A program made the translations under genes and the position numbers. This document shows positions 24,915 to 34,325 of a stretch of DNA of 64,000 nt, one piece after another. The stretch spans positions 868,001 through 932,000 of the forward strand of contig CAVXLC010000001.1 of assembly GCA_963762545.1 (NCBI GenBank). The letters run 5' to 3'. Under the pieces are notes generated by a model. The model saw only the letters and a list, made by a program, of their open reading frames with translations, was not told the origin of the DNA and did not search any database. Within the stretch, counting starts at the first letter, position 1. Each line of letters opens with the position of its first letter. The DNA is from JABFSM01 sp963762545 (GTDB lineage Bacteria; Gemmatimonadota; Gemmatimonadetes; Gemmatimonadales; GWC2-71-9).

Positions 24915-26816
24915 CTAGGGGCGCGCCGCGATCGTGAACGGCTGCCGCACCACCAGCTGGCCATTCGCCGCGCGGACTTCGAGCCCGAAGGAGCCGTTCG
25001 CCGGCGCGACAAACTCGAAGTCCATGGTCTCACCGATGGTGATCGTTTCTTCGGCGCGCCGGGCTCCCCGCTGCCAGGTGGGCAGGTCGAAGCCATCGCG
25101 GGCCACCGGCGTCCACAGCGGCGCGGCGGTCTCGGCGGCGAGGGAATAGACCAGATTGGGGGCGCCCGCCGAGACATTCATGAGCCGGAGCCGGTATCGC
25201 TCGCCGGCCACCAGCGGCACGGTGCGGAGCCCCTGCAGCCGGAGCGGCAGGACGCCGGTGCGGGGGCCTTCGCCGAAGATGAAAGCGAGGTCGTGGGTGG
25301 CGTCCGGCGTCGTGCCGGGAGGCATCACCAGGAGCGGTGCCCAGAGCCCGCCGCGAAGCTGGCGGATGTCGTTGACGTGGGTGTGGTACATGAAGGTGCC
25401 GGCGCGAGGCGGAGTCATCCGCACCTCGAACGAATCGTCCGGCATGATGGTCGGGGTTGGACTCCCGTCGTAGCCGCCCACGCCCACGACGCCGTCATAC
25501 GGGCTCTCGAGCTCCATGCCGTGCCAGTGTATCGCGGTCGGCTCCCCGCTTCGATTGATCACCCAGATCCGGGTCGGCTCCCCCTGATGCAGTACGACGG
25601 TCGAGCCCGCCGGCGGCACCGAATCGCGGCGCGGCTCGCTTCCTTCCTGCAGCACATAGGCGAACCGCCGAATGGAGTCGGCCGGGGTCGAGTCGCTCTG
25701 CACGAAGAGGCGGAGGGTGCGCCGGGGGACCTCGACCGGCGGCTTCCACCCGGGAGCCGGCTTGATCCGGATTCCCATCATCAGGCCCCCCATCCCCCGC
25801 TCGATGTGGTGCTGCGGGTCGTGATCGGGATGGCCCGGAAAGATCTCGGCCTTGCGCGCCGAATCGGACAGGCGGTCGGGCCCGAGTCCGGGATTGGCCA
25901 CGAGGTGAAAGGTCAGGTGACAGTGGAACACCCACCCGCCGGGCCGGTCGGGAGACCAGACCATGGACATGGTGGTGCCCGGCAGGAGACGCTCGGTCAC
26001 CACCATCCGCCGCTGGGCCGGCCAGTAGGTCGTGTCCTGGGCGGCGTCTCCCCGCGAATCCACCCGATAGTAGAAGCCGTGGAGATGCAGGGGATGAACA
26101 TCCGAGGAGGCGTTGATGATGCGCCAGCGGATGGAATCGCCGACGGTGTACGTGAGGCGTTCGGTCAGAGGCCAGGGCCGCCCGTTGACGACCACGAACA
26201 CGTCGTGGTCGGCCTGGGCGGGGGTCGCCGGTCCGGGCCCGTCGATCCACTGGCCCAGCACCAGCACCCGGTCGCGGGGCGGCCTCTGGATGCCGGGGGG
26301 ATCCACGATGAACGCCCCGCGCAGCTGGCTGTCGCGAAAGAACAGCCGCCGGGCGAAGGCACCGGCGCCAATCGCACGTCCCGGGGGGCCGGCCCAGTAG
26401 TAGTAGGTGCCCTCGGCATCCGCCACGAAGCGCGCCTCTCCGGTGGCGCCCGGCGCGAGGAGGAGCGAGTCCATCGGGGAGGTGCGCCGGGACGCGAGCC
26501 CGCGAATCACGAGCTCGAGGTCGCTCCGGTTGGTGACGGTCGCCCGGATCAGCGTGCCCCGCGGCACCCGGAGCATGGGACCGGGGATCTGGAGCGGCCG
26601 CCCCGGTTCGGCGAAGGCCAGCACCCTTCCCGGCGTCTTGCCCGGCCCGAGCAGGTGCCAGGCCCCTTCCCGGATCTCGAGGGAGACCGTCAGCGTTCCC
26701 TTCTCGAGGCGCCCCGCGGAGGTCAGGTTGTCGTTGAAGGCAATGTCGTCCGAGGGTGCGGCCCCCACGAGCAGGGTGGCGGCGGTGAGTACCGCCGGCA
26801 GAACCGTCCGGTGCAT
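24915..26816 (-). CDS. Multicopper oxidase with permuted order of copper-binding motifs
   Basis: 633 residues, signal peptide of about 20 residues (LLVGAAPSDD). There are three cupredoxin-like stretches. Residues 60-175 look like a laccase first domain but lack copper ligands (IRGLASRR, where laccases have HGL; YYYWAG, where they have YH-H). The second stretch carries HPLHLHG (241-247) and HCHLTFH (298-304, with the T1 cysteine). The third carries HWHG (430-433) and YHTH (477-480). In ordinary laccases the HWHG/HxH pair is N-terminal and the HPxHxHG/HCHxxxH pair is C-terminal, so the order here is swapped. All ligands for a T1 site and a trinuclear cluster exist. It is expected to oxidise phenolics or metals in the periplasm. 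Confidence 0.88.
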   Translation of the reverse strand: MHRTVLPAVLTAATLLVGAAPSDDIAFNDNLTSAGRLEKGTLTVSLEIREGAWHLLGPGKTPGRVLAFAEPGRPLQIPGPMLRVPRGTLIRATVTNRSDLELVIRGLASRRTSPMDSLLLAPGATGEARFVADAEGTYYYWAGPPGRAIGAGAFARRLFFRDSQLRGAFIVDPPGIQRPPRDRVLVLGQWIDGPGPATPAQADHDVFVVVNGRPWPLTERLTYTVGDSIRWRIINASSDVHPLHLHGFYYRVDSRGDAAQDTTYWPAQRRMVVTERLLPGTTMSMVWSPDRPGGWVFHCHLTFHLVANPGLGPDRLSDSARKAEIFPGHPDHDPQHHIERGMGGLMMGIRIKPAPGWKPPVEVPRRTLRLFVQSDSTPADSIRRFAYVLQEGSEPRRDSVPPAGSTVVLHQGEPTRIWVINRSGEPTAIHWHGMELESPYDGVVGVGGYDGSPTPTIMPDDSFEVRMTPPRAGTFMYHTHVNDIRQLRGGLWAPLLVMPPGTTPDATHDLAFIFGEGPRTGVLPLRLQGLRTVPLVAGERYRLRLMNVSAGAPNLVYSLAAETAAPLWTPVARDGFDLPTWQRGARRAEETITIGETMDFEFVAPANGSFGLEVRAANGQLVVRQPFTIAARP

Positions 26817-26899
26817 GCGGAGCGACCTTGGCTGGGGAGGGGATGCCGCACCAAAGTACGGCTGGTTCGGCGGAGGCGCAAAAAGGCAGCGGCGAGAGA

Positions 26900-27802
26900 T
26901 CAGGGCGTGATGAACGTTCCTTCATTCAGGTCCTGGATCGCGCGCCGGAGCTCGGCCTGGGTGTTCATGACGATCGGCCCGTACCACGCGACCGGCTCCT
27001 CGATCGGCCGCCCCGACACGAGGAGGAACCGGATGCCTTCCTCGCCCGCCTGCACCGTCACCTCGTCGCCCCGATCGAAGAGCACCAGCGAGCGGTTGCC
27101 GGTCCGTTCCCGGACCGGGGCGGCGTCCTCGCCGATCGGCTCGGTGAGAACCCCGCCCGGCGCCGAGGCGTCGCGGAAGCTCCCGTCGCCCTCGAACACA
27201 TAGGCAAAGGCGTTGCGATAGGTCTCCACCGGAAGGGTCTTGCGTTTCCCGGGCGGGACCCGGATGTCGAGATAGCGCGGGTCGGCCGCCACACCGTCCA
27301 CCGGACCCTGCTTGCCCCAGAAATCACCGCAGACGACGCGAACCGTGGTACCGTCGTCGTCGGTGATCTCGGGAATGTCCCGGGCCTGAATATCCTGATA
27401 GCGGGGCGGCGTCATCTTGAGCGCCGAGGGAAGATTGGCCCACAGCTGGAAGCCATGCATCCGGCCGGCCGGGTCGCCCTTGGGCATTTCCTGGTGAAGG
27501 ATGCCGCGTCCCGCGGTCATCCATTGCACGTCGCCGGCGCCCATCGCGCCCCGGTTGCCCAGGCTGTCTCCGTGCTCCACGGTGCCGGCCAGCACGTAGG
27601 TGATCGTCTCGATGCCGCGGTGCGGGTGCCAGGGAAACCCCGCCAGGTAGTCAGCCGGACGCTCATTGCGGAAGTCGTCCAGCAACAGGAAGGGGTCGTA
27701 CGCCTCGGTATCGCCGAAGCCGAAGGCGCGGCGGAGACGTACGCCGGCGCCCTCGACGGTCGGCTGCGACTCGATGATCCGTTTCACCGGACGGATGGAC
27801 AT
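26900..27802 (-). CDS. Pirin family protein (bicupin)
   Basis: 300 residues from ATG 27802 (MSIRPVKRI). The N-terminal cupin has the pirin metal site FPWHPHRGIETITYVLAG (HxH and further on a Glu) plus GDVQWMTAGRGILHQEMP with the remaining His/Glu ligands; FLLLDDF precedes it. The C-terminal cupin region is degenerate, as usual. Pirins are Fe-dependent, some with quercetinase-like dioxygenase activity and others regulatory. The natural substrate is unknown. The longer upstream frame adds a low-complexity Arg/Pro/Ser stretch that is not conserved and was dropped. Confidence 0.93.
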   Translation of the reverse strand: MSIRPVKRIIESQPTVEGAGVRLRRAFGFGDTEAYDPFLLLDDFRNERPADYLAGFPWHPHRGIETITYVLAGTVEHGDSLGNRGAMGAGDVQWMTAGRGILHQEMPKGDPAGRMHGFQLWANLPSALKMTPPRYQDIQARDIPEITDDDGTTVRVVCGDFWGKQGPVDGVAADPRYLDIRVPPGKRKTLPVETYRNAFAYVFEGDGSFRDASAPGGVLTEPIGEDAAPVRERTGNRSLVLFDRGDEVTVQAGEEGIRFLLVSGRPIEEPVAWYGPIVMNTQAELRRAIQDLNEGTFITP

Positions 27803-27833
27803 GATGCGGCCTCCCTGGCCCCGCTCCCGACGA

Positions 27834-28622
27834 CTAGGCCCCGGGGGCGAAGCCCGAGAAGATGAACCGATAGCTCTGCCCCGTCTCATCGAACTCGGCG
27901 TGGAAGGTACGCGGGTAGGTACCGGTCAGGCCGGGAATGGTCGGGATGGGCAGATCGAAGGACTTCTTTTCCATCAGCATGGCCTTGGTGAGCATCGGCT
28001 CGATGAAGATGGGCTTGGCGTGGTAATAGCCGATGACCATGTCGCCGGTGAAGGTGTCCTTCCGGTCCATCTCGGAGCTTGGAAGGGAGTGCATGCCCAT
28101 ATTCGGCACGCAGACACCCACCAGTGTGGCCACACCCATCATCTTGGCCATGTCGGGCGGCAGGTCCTGGTCGGGAAGGACGTAGGCCGCGGGGAGGGTG
28201 GCCGGCTTGCTCAGGTCCTTGCAATCGTAGGTCATTTCCTCTCCGACGGGCACCAGATAGAAATGGAAGTCGAAATGCGGCGTCATGAACTGGGCCGGCG
28301 GGTGCCCCATGGCCTCCCAGAACATGGTGAGCTGGGTCAGCCCGGACTTGGACTGTGCCGCAGCCGGCATCTTGAGCTTGGCCTCGGCCACCGGTGGCCA
28401 CGCCGCCTGCGCGTCCGCCGGAGCGCCTTCGATGCTGGCCATCGGGACCAGGGCGCCCACCTCCAGCAGGCTGTCTCCCTTGGTCCGGGCCCAGGTGCAG
28501 ACTTGCCCCTTGAAGGCGGTCCCGCAGTCACCCTGCACTTCGACGACCGGGACTTCCTTGGCACACGCCGAGATCAGGAATACGGACAACATCAGGCACT
28601 TCGTGGAGTCGTACCGGGTCAT
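27834..28622 (-). CDS. Putative lipoprotein, TTHB210-like/DUF5602-like
   Basis: 262 residues. The N-terminus LMLSVFLISACAKEV is a lipoprotein signal with the acylated Cys at about residue 20. A His-rich strand FMTPHFDFHFYLVP around 115-128, then a VCVPNMGMHSLP stretch around 175 and GYYHAKPIFIEPML around 205, recall the TTHB210-like (DUF5602) domain, whose conserved histidines may bind metal. The name is tentative, from motif memory only. It sits 31 nt before the pirin gene on the same strand and may be co-transcribed with it. Codon use is less GC-extreme than in its neighbours. Confidence 0.6.
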   Translation of the reverse strand: MTRYDSTKCLMLSVFLISACAKEVPVVEVQGDCGTAFKGQVCTWARTKGDSLLEVGALVPMASIEGAPADAQAAWPPVAEAKLKMPAAAQSKSGLTQLTMFWEAMGHPPAQFMTPHFDFHFYLVPVGEEMTYDCKDLSKPATLPAAYVLPDQDLPPDMAKMMGVATLVGVCVPNMGMHSLPSSEMDRKDTFTGDMVIGYYHAKPIFIEPMLTKAMLMEKKSFDLPIPTIPGLTGTYPRTFHAEFDETGQSYRFIFSGFAPGA

Positions 28623-28673
28623 GGTCTGTCTCTGTGAGGGGGAAGCCCATCCGGGGCTGGGCGAATGTACCTC

Positions 28674-29843
28674 TTATCGGGGAAAACCGCTGCGGGGAAT
28701 GCCCGGGGTGATCTTGAGCGCGTTCCCGTAGTAGAGTTTCTTGAGCACCGAGTCGGGCAGCCCGATGCCGTAGAGCTTCCAGAAGGCGTGGTAGTCGCGA
28801 TAGTAGTCGAAGTACTCGTCCAGCGTTTCGAACACCCGCCAGTAGTAGGGGTACTCGTCGGGCTGGAAGCTGTCCTTCCCGAAGAGCAGGCGGTCCTGAT
28901 ACTTGATGAAGAAGTCCCGCGCCGCGCGGGGCTGGCGGCCGATGTCGTAGAGGACGGCGCCGACTTCGCTGTAGAGGTTCGGCATGCTGTCGAACATCCG
29001 GCCCAGGCGGGCCAGGTCGTTGGCGTGCCAGCCCAGGTGGGCGATGACCCAGGTGGTCCTGGGGTGTTTGGCCAGGAGCCGGTTCCGTTCCCCCATCAGC
29101 TCCTCGAAGGTCGGGAACCTGGTGCGATCCTGGTAGCGCCGGTCGGGGTAGAGCGCCAGCTCGAGCCACCGCTCGTTGTGGTAGTCGAGCGGCTCGAAGA
29201 ACTCCGCGGGGTCGGCGGTGTGGATGAAGACCGGGATGTGGAGGCGCGCGGCCGTCTCCCAGACCTGGTCGAGCTCGGGATCGTCCAGCTTCAGCCGGGT
29301 CCCATCGGCCTTCCTGGTGTAGAGCCCGAACCCCTTGTTGATCTCCCCGATGCCCGCGGCGCCCGCCTTGACGTCGGCCTCGAGCTGCGCGGCGATCCGG
29401 GCCCCGGACCCGGGTCCCACATCGCGGAGGTTGAGCCCGGTGAAGACGACGAAGCGGTCCTTGTAGCGGCTCGCGGCGATCGCGGCGAGCTGCTGGGTGA
29501 GCCGGTCGCCCGAGCTGCCGTTGGCGCTCACCATGACGCGCAAGTTGAGGGAGTCCATCGCCGCGCCGACCAGGTTGATGGTCTCCGGCGAGGTCAGGGC
29601 GGGCGGATGCCCGTGAAAATCGACCGCCGGAAACTTCGCGCGCGGCACCATATGTACCGGCACCACCAGCGTCGAGCGGGGCTTGTACTCCCGGATGTTG
29701 GGCGGCGGAAACTCGGGATCGCGTCCTTCCGCCGGCCGGGGCCGGATCTGGCCCGGCGTGGTGGGCCGCTGCGCGGCAGCCGGGGCGGACACCATGGATG
29801 CGAGAACGGCCAGCAGGGCAAGGCGGTGGGCGAGTGGGGGCAT
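28674..29843 (-). CDS. Secreted amidohydrolase family 2 protein
   Basis: 389 residues from ATG 29843; the signal peptide (ALLAVLASMVSAPAAAQ) directly follows that start, which rules out the longer upstream frame. Metal ligands: AVDFHGHPP (HxH) around 80-88, FIHTADP around 210, VIAHLGWHAND around 265 and LLFGKDSFQPDEYPYYWR around 320 (terminal Asp). This is a known periplasmic subgroup of amidohydrolase-2 proteins in Gemmatimonadota and Acidobacteria-like genomes, of unknown substrate. It is divergent from the M14 carboxypeptidase across a 210-nt gap. Confidence 0.85.
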   Translation of the reverse strand: MPPLAHRLALLAVLASMVSAPAAAQRPTTPGQIRPRPAEGRDPEFPPPNIREYKPRSTLVVPVHMVPRAKFPAVDFHGHPPALTSPETINLVGAAMDSLNLRVMVSANGSSGDRLTQQLAAIAASRYKDRFVVFTGLNLRDVGPGSGARIAAQLEADVKAGAAGIGEINKGFGLYTRKADGTRLKLDDPELDQVWETAARLHIPVFIHTADPAEFFEPLDYHNERWLELALYPDRRYQDRTRFPTFEELMGERNRLLAKHPRTTWVIAHLGWHANDLARLGRMFDSMPNLYSEVGAVLYDIGRQPRAARDFFIKYQDRLLFGKDSFQPDEYPYYWRVFETLDEYFDYYRDYHAFWKLYGIGLPDSVLKKLYYGNALKITPGIPRSGFPR

Positions 29844-29993
29844 CGGGAGATCCGCGTCCTTGAGGAAGGCCGGCCGCCGGCGAGCCGTGCGACGCGGTGA
29901 GCGGGTGAAGGCGGTCCGGGTCTCGGCGCCGGACATCGGACGGTCAAAGATAATGCGTCCGCCGAGGGCCGCCGCCACCGGCCACGGGCCCGG

Positions 29994-30018
29994 GAGAGCG
30001 CGTATATTGAGAGCGCTC
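29994..30018 (+). promoter_or_regulatory. Candidate promoter with repeats around a TATATT box
   Basis: TATATT at 30003-30008 is 45 nt before the carboxypeptidase ATG. It lies between two copies of GAGAGCGC (29994-30001 and 30009-30016), and also between inverted arms GAGCGC (29996-30001) and GCGCTC (30013-30018). The AT-rich box stands out in otherwise GC-rich DNA, and a matching TATATT precedes the gene at 61364. No good -35 hexamer is seen. The remaining gap, 29844-30053, has no other recognisable element. Confidence 0.4.
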
Positions 30019-30053
30019 CCCCACCAACCCTCCACATCTCTGGTCCTCAGGCA

Positions 30054-33044
30054 ATGACCTACCTTCGGACGGCGCTGGTCTCAGCTGTTGTCGGACTGAT
30101 CGCGGCAAGCCCTCTTCCGGCGCAGCAGATGTCCACCGACACCCGCGATCCCCACCAGAAGCAGGACGCGACGTTCGCCAAGGACTACCGCGACTGGCTC
30201 CCCAATGCCCGGCTCGGCAGTCCGCTGGTGGACCACCTCCCCGTGGTGCCCGGGATCCCGACCCCGCGCGAGGTGCTGGGCTACGACATCGGCGCCCCGA
30301 AGAAGCTCACGTACTACGCCGACCAGCTGCGCTACTACCGCGCCCTGGCCGCCGCCACGCCGCGGGTGCGGGTCGAAACCATCGGCCGCTCCGATGAGGG
30401 CCGCGAGCTGGTCGTGGTATGGGTGTCGTCGGAGAAGAACATGAGCGCGCTCGCGAGCAACCGCCGCAACCTCGCGAAGATCGCCGACCCACGCGGCCTG
30501 AGCGCGGACGACATCGCCGCCCTCATCAAGACCACGAAGCCGCACTACCACCTGATGGGCGGGCTGCACAGCGGAGAGACCGGCCCCTCGGAGATGCTGA
30601 TGGAGCTGGTCTACCGGCTGGCCACCGAGACCTCGCCGCTGGTCTCCCTGATCCGAAACAATCTCTACGTGTCCGTGACGCCGGTGGCGGACGCCGACGG
30701 CCGGGATCGCAACGTCGACTGGTTCTACCGCAACCTGGAGCTCGGCCTGGTCGACCAGCCGCCGGCGCCTGCCAGGGACAGCGCCGCACGGGACACCACG
30801 GCGCGGGCCGGCGGGGATAGCACGGCGCGACGGGGCAGGGACAGCACCGCGCGAGCCGCCGGGACGACCGCCGCCGCCCCGCCGGCCCCCGCCGCCAACC
30901 GGTTGCCCCCGGTCCCGTACTGGGGCCGCTACGCCTACCACGACAACAACCGCGACATCAACATCGCACTGCCCCAGATGCGGGCCATCGTCGATTGGTA
31001 CTTCACCGCCCATCCCCCGATCATGCATGACCTGCACGAGGCGCAGCCGCTGCTGTACACCTACAGCGGCGCGGCGCCCCAGAACCCCAATCTCGATCCG
31101 CTGCTCTTCGCCGAGCTGCCCTGGTTCGCGAATTGGGAAATGGCCCAGATGACCAAGTACGGCATGCCCGGCGTCTACACCTACGCCTTCATGGACGGAT
31201 GGTCTCCCGGGTACCTGGGCTCGGTCGCGTACAATCACAACGGCATGATGAAGATGTACGAGACCCAGTCGGGCAAGGACCTCGACACCACCGCGGCCAA
31301 GCGCGATACCACGGCCACTCGGCGCGACTCCACGGCGCGGGTCGCCGGCGCGGCGGCAGGCCCGGGCGCCGGACCGGGCGGGTTCGGCCGCGGGCCCGCG
31401 TTGCCGACGGGCCGGGGCGGAGCGCAGGACCGCGAGTGGTACCGCGGCATCCCGATCGGCAAGGACGACTCGGCCAAATTCACCCGTCGCGCCAATACGA
31501 ATTACATGGAGACCGGGGTCCTCTCCGCCATGCAGCTGGCGGCGATGTTTCCGGCCACGGTGCTGGAGAATTTCTACATCAAGACCCGGAATTCGATCGA
31601 GGAGGGGAAGACCAAGGCGCCCTTCGGCTTCATCATTCCGGTGCAGCCGGACATGACCAAGGCCGCCGAGCTGGTCAATATCCTGAGGATTCAGCGAATC
31701 GAGGTGGGGACGGCCACGCAGGCCATCACGATCGGCGGCACCACCTATCCCGCGGGCTCGTACGTCATCAAGCGGGATCAGCCGTATGGCCGCCTGGCCA
31801 AGAACCTGCTCGAAAAACAGCAGTTTCCCGACGCCCGCCTCACCACCTACGACGACAGCGGCTGGACCATGGGGCTGGCCATGATGGTGGACGTGGTCGA
31901 AGTGGCGGACTCCTCGATCCTCAAGGTTCCCACCACCCCGGTGACCATGGTGGCGCAGAAGGGCAGGATGTCCGGCAGCGGCACCGCCGGGCTCGCCGTG
32001 GCGCACACCGGATCCAACAACATGATCACCTTCCGGTACCGGCTCAAGAACGTACCGATGAAGATCGCGGAGAAGAGCTTCACCGCCGAGGGGATCGAGT
32101 TTCCCGCGGGCTCGTTCGTCATCTCCGACCCCAGCAATGCGGCGGCGGTACGGTCAGCCGCCGAGGAGCTGGGACTCACCGGCGCGGCGCTGTCCGCGCT
32201 GCCGACGGTGCCGATGCACGACGCCGAAGTGCCCCGGGTCGCGATCTATTCCCAGTGGACCAATACCCAGAATCTCGGCTGGTACCGGATGACCTTCGAC
32301 AAGTTCGGGGTCCCCTACGATCTGATCTACAAGGAACAGGTGGAGCAGGGGGGCCTGCGCGCCCGCTACGACGTGATCCTCGCCGCGGAGCAGACCCTGA
32401 ACCGTTCGGCCGTGATGCAGAAGCCCAATGCCAAGCCGGTGCCCTACCAGAAGTCCGACAAGTACAAGTTCCTCGGCATGTACGGAGAGACGGCGGACAT
32501 GACCGGCGGCTTCGGGCAGAAGGGTGTGGATGCCTTCGAAGCCTTCCTCGAGGGCGGCGGGACCCTGATTGCGGTGGGAGAAGCGGCGCGGCTCCCGATC
32601 GAGTTCGGCTGGGCCGGCACGGTGGAAAAGACCAATGTGGCCGGCCTCACCTCGCAGCGTCCCCTGGTCCAGGGTGAGATCGTGCGGCCGGAGCATCCGG
32701 TGTTCTACGGCTATGCGAACAAGACCATCCCGATCAAGTACGTCGGCGGGCAGCCGTTCCGGGTCGGGGTGGCGGACGAGGAGCACGTCCTGGCGCGCTA
32801 TGTGGGCGGGAATGCGTCGGTGCTGTCGGGCCTGATGGTCGGCGCCGACTCGCTCAAGAGCCGGCCCTTCGCGGTGGATATTCCGCGGGCCTACCACGGG
32901 AATGGTCGGGTGATTCTCTTCTCCAACAATCCGATCTACCGCTGGCAGAACCACGGCGAGTTCAACATGATCTTCAACGCGGTGCTCAACTGGAACGACG
33001 TGGTGGCCAAGCCGGCGAGCGCCGCGGCCGGCGCCGACCACTAG
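30054..33044 (+). CDS. Secreted M14-family zinc carboxypeptidase with RDSTAR repeat inserts
   Basis: 996 residues. The signal peptide ends at SPLPAQQ. The M14 catalytic site is GGLHSGETGPSE (zinc ligands His172, Glu175) with the third ligand His325 in PPIMHDLHEAQ. The insertion between them contains four RD(S/T)-TAR-like units (241-270), and a second cluster of the same unit lies at 411-430, after the catalytic part; both are Ala/Gly/Pro-rich. The C-terminal 500 residues form extra beta domains, including a GATase-like segment with FGQKGVDAFEAFLEGGGTLIAVGE. It probably degrades peptides outside the inner membrane. The stop interlocks with the convergent lipoprotein gene in CTAG 33041-33044. 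Confidence 0.9.
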   Translation: MTYLRTALVSAVVGLIAASPLPAQQMSTDTRDPHQKQDATFAKDYRDWLPNARLGSPLVDHLPVVPGIPTPREVLGYDIGAPKKLTYYADQLRYYRALAAATPRVRVETIGRSDEGRELVVVWVSSEKNMSALASNRRNLAKIADPRGLSADDIAALIKTTKPHYHLMGGLHSGETGPSEMLMELVYRLATETSPLVSLIRNNLYVSVTPVADADGRDRNVDWFYRNLELGLVDQPPAPARDSAARDTTARAGGDSTARRGRDSTARAAGTTAAAPPAPAANRLPPVPYWGRYAYHDNNRDINIALPQMRAIVDWYFTAHPPIMHDLHEAQPLLYTYSGAAPQNPNLDPLLFAELPWFANWEMAQMTKYGMPGVYTYAFMDGWSPGYLGSVAYNHNGMMKMYETQSGKDLDTTAAKRDTTATRRDSTARVAGAAAGPGAGPGGFGRGPALPTGRGGAQDREWYRGIPIGKDDSAKFTRRANTNYMETGVLSAMQLAAMFPATVLENFYIKTRNSIEEGKTKAPFGFIIPVQPDMTKAAELVNILRIQRIEVGTATQAITIGGTTYPAGSYVIKRDQPYGRLAKNLLEKQQFPDARLTTYDDSGWTMGLAMMVDVVEVADSSILKVPTTPVTMVAQKGRMSGSGTAGLAVAHTGSNNMITFRYRLKNVPMKIAEKSFTAEGIEFPAGSFVISDPSNAAAVRSAAEELGLTGAALSALPTVPMHDAEVPRVAIYSQWTNTQNLGWYRMTFDKFGVPYDLIYKEQVEQGGLRARYDVILAAEQTLNRSAVMQKPNAKPVPYQKSDKYKFLGMYGETADMTGGFGQKGVDAFEAFLEGGGTLIAVGEAARLPIEFGWAGTVEKTNVAGLTSQRPLVQGEIVRPEHPVFYGYANKTIPIKYVGGQPFRVGVADEEHVLARYVGGNASVLSGLMVGADSLKSRPFAVDIPRAYHGNGRVILFSNNPIYRWQNHGEFNMIFNAVLNWNDVVAKPASAAAGADH

Positions 33045-34168
33045 CGCGAGAACGTCACCGCGGTGGCGCCGAAGCTCCAGGTCGCCGGGTCACCGCAGGC
33101 ACCGGTCCCGGCCACCTGGATCTTCAGGGTGGCGGCCGAAACCAGCTGGAGGAACACCCGGGTCGACGCGTTGGTGAACTGGTAGCAGTAGATGTTGCCG
33201 TCCGCGCCGACCTGGCCGAAGTCGAGGTTAACCCGGCCGGCCTGCACCGGATTGAATGTCAGGACCGTCGGCAGGGTTCCCGGCAACGAGGTCCCGATCG
33301 ACATGGCCCCGATGGCCGGAGCCCAGCTGGTATGCACCAGGGCCAGGTGGGGATCCTCGTGATCCGTCGCGTCGAAGAACCAGCGCCCCTGGGCGCGATT
33401 GGCGACGTCCTGCATCACCGTGCCACAGACCGGCTCGATGGTGCGATGGGCGCCATTGACCGCGATCTTCTGCCGCAGCGCGTCCCGGACTCCTGTCACG
33501 AAATAGTCCACCGGACATACGGTATGGAGGCCGCTCTCGGTGTATACCCGGGAAGTATTCACGTAGGCGAGCGCGGGCGCCTCGTCGTCGAAGGCGCCGA
33601 GGTCGAGGGCTCCCTCCAGCGGCCCGCCCGCGGTCCCGATGGCGGTACCGGCGGCGAGATCCACACTCACCGACTTGAAGCATTGCTGGAAGGTGTAGCC
33701 ACCGGTCTGATACGGGGCATTGCACGAGCCGCCGAGGGCGCCAACGCTCGCGCTGAGCCCGGCCGAGAGTGACGCCAGGTGGCCGAGCCAGAAGTGCTGG
33801 GTCCGGCAGGAGGAAAAGTCGAGGCCGTAGTCGTCGAACTCCGGCTGGCCGTTACCGGTGCGCTTCTGAAGGGTCACACTGGTCACCCGGATGTTGCCGG
33901 GCGCCACGACCGGGAAGGATTGCCCGAACGGCGGATAGAGGTACATGTGGTCAGTCGGGAAGGTGTGCCCGGGCGGGTTGAGGTTGCCCAGAGGCGCCAG
34001 CTCGCGAATGTCGCTGTAGGCGACGGGGGAGACGCTGAGGAGGGTACCGGCTCCGCACGCTGAGAGTCCGTTGGTGTTCGGACCCGTGGAGCTGGAGCAG
34101 GCGGCCACGAGGACTGCCGCTCCAGATGCGGCGGCGGCAATGGCGACGAACAATCTGGTCGCGCGCAT
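33041..34168 (-). CDS. Secreted lipoprotein of unknown function
   Basis: 375 residues from ATG 34168, with GGGAGGA 5 nt upstream. The lipobox LVAAC puts the acylated Cys at residue 24, followed by a SSSTGPN linker. The mature part is beta-rich with many Cys (for example FSSCRTQHFWLGH, GGSCNAPYQ, TVCPVDYF, GTGACGDPATW), likely forming disulfides outside the cytoplasm. No known domain is recognised. It may be surface-exposed. It converges on the M14 carboxypeptidase and diverges from the next lipoprotein. Confidence 0.75.
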   Translation of the reverse strand: MRATRLFVAIAAAASGAAVLVAACSSSTGPNTNGLSACGAGTLLSVSPVAYSDIRELAPLGNLNPPGHTFPTDHMYLYPPFGQSFPVVAPGNIRVTSVTLQKRTGNGQPEFDDYGLDFSSCRTQHFWLGHLASLSAGLSASVGALGGSCNAPYQTGGYTFQQCFKSVSVDLAAGTAIGTAGGPLEGALDLGAFDDEAPALAYVNTSRVYTESGLHTVCPVDYFVTGVRDALRQKIAVNGAHRTIEPVCGTVMQDVANRAQGRWFFDATDHEDPHLALVHTSWAPAIGAMSIGTSLPGTLPTVLTFNPVQAGRVNLDFGQVGADGNIYCYQFTNASTRVFLQLVSAATLKIQVAGTGACGDPATWSFGATAVTFSR

Positions 34169-34325
34169 GGGTCCTCCCGGCGCTAAGGTATCCTGGGCCC
34201 GACGCATTCAACGATAATCAGGTGGGTGAGCGGGGTCATCACCTGTCGTTCTAGTCCTGAGGCCAGCCCACGAGTACCATTGGGCATCGCCGGCCGGGCA
34301 CATCCCTGTCGCGGAGCGACCCACC

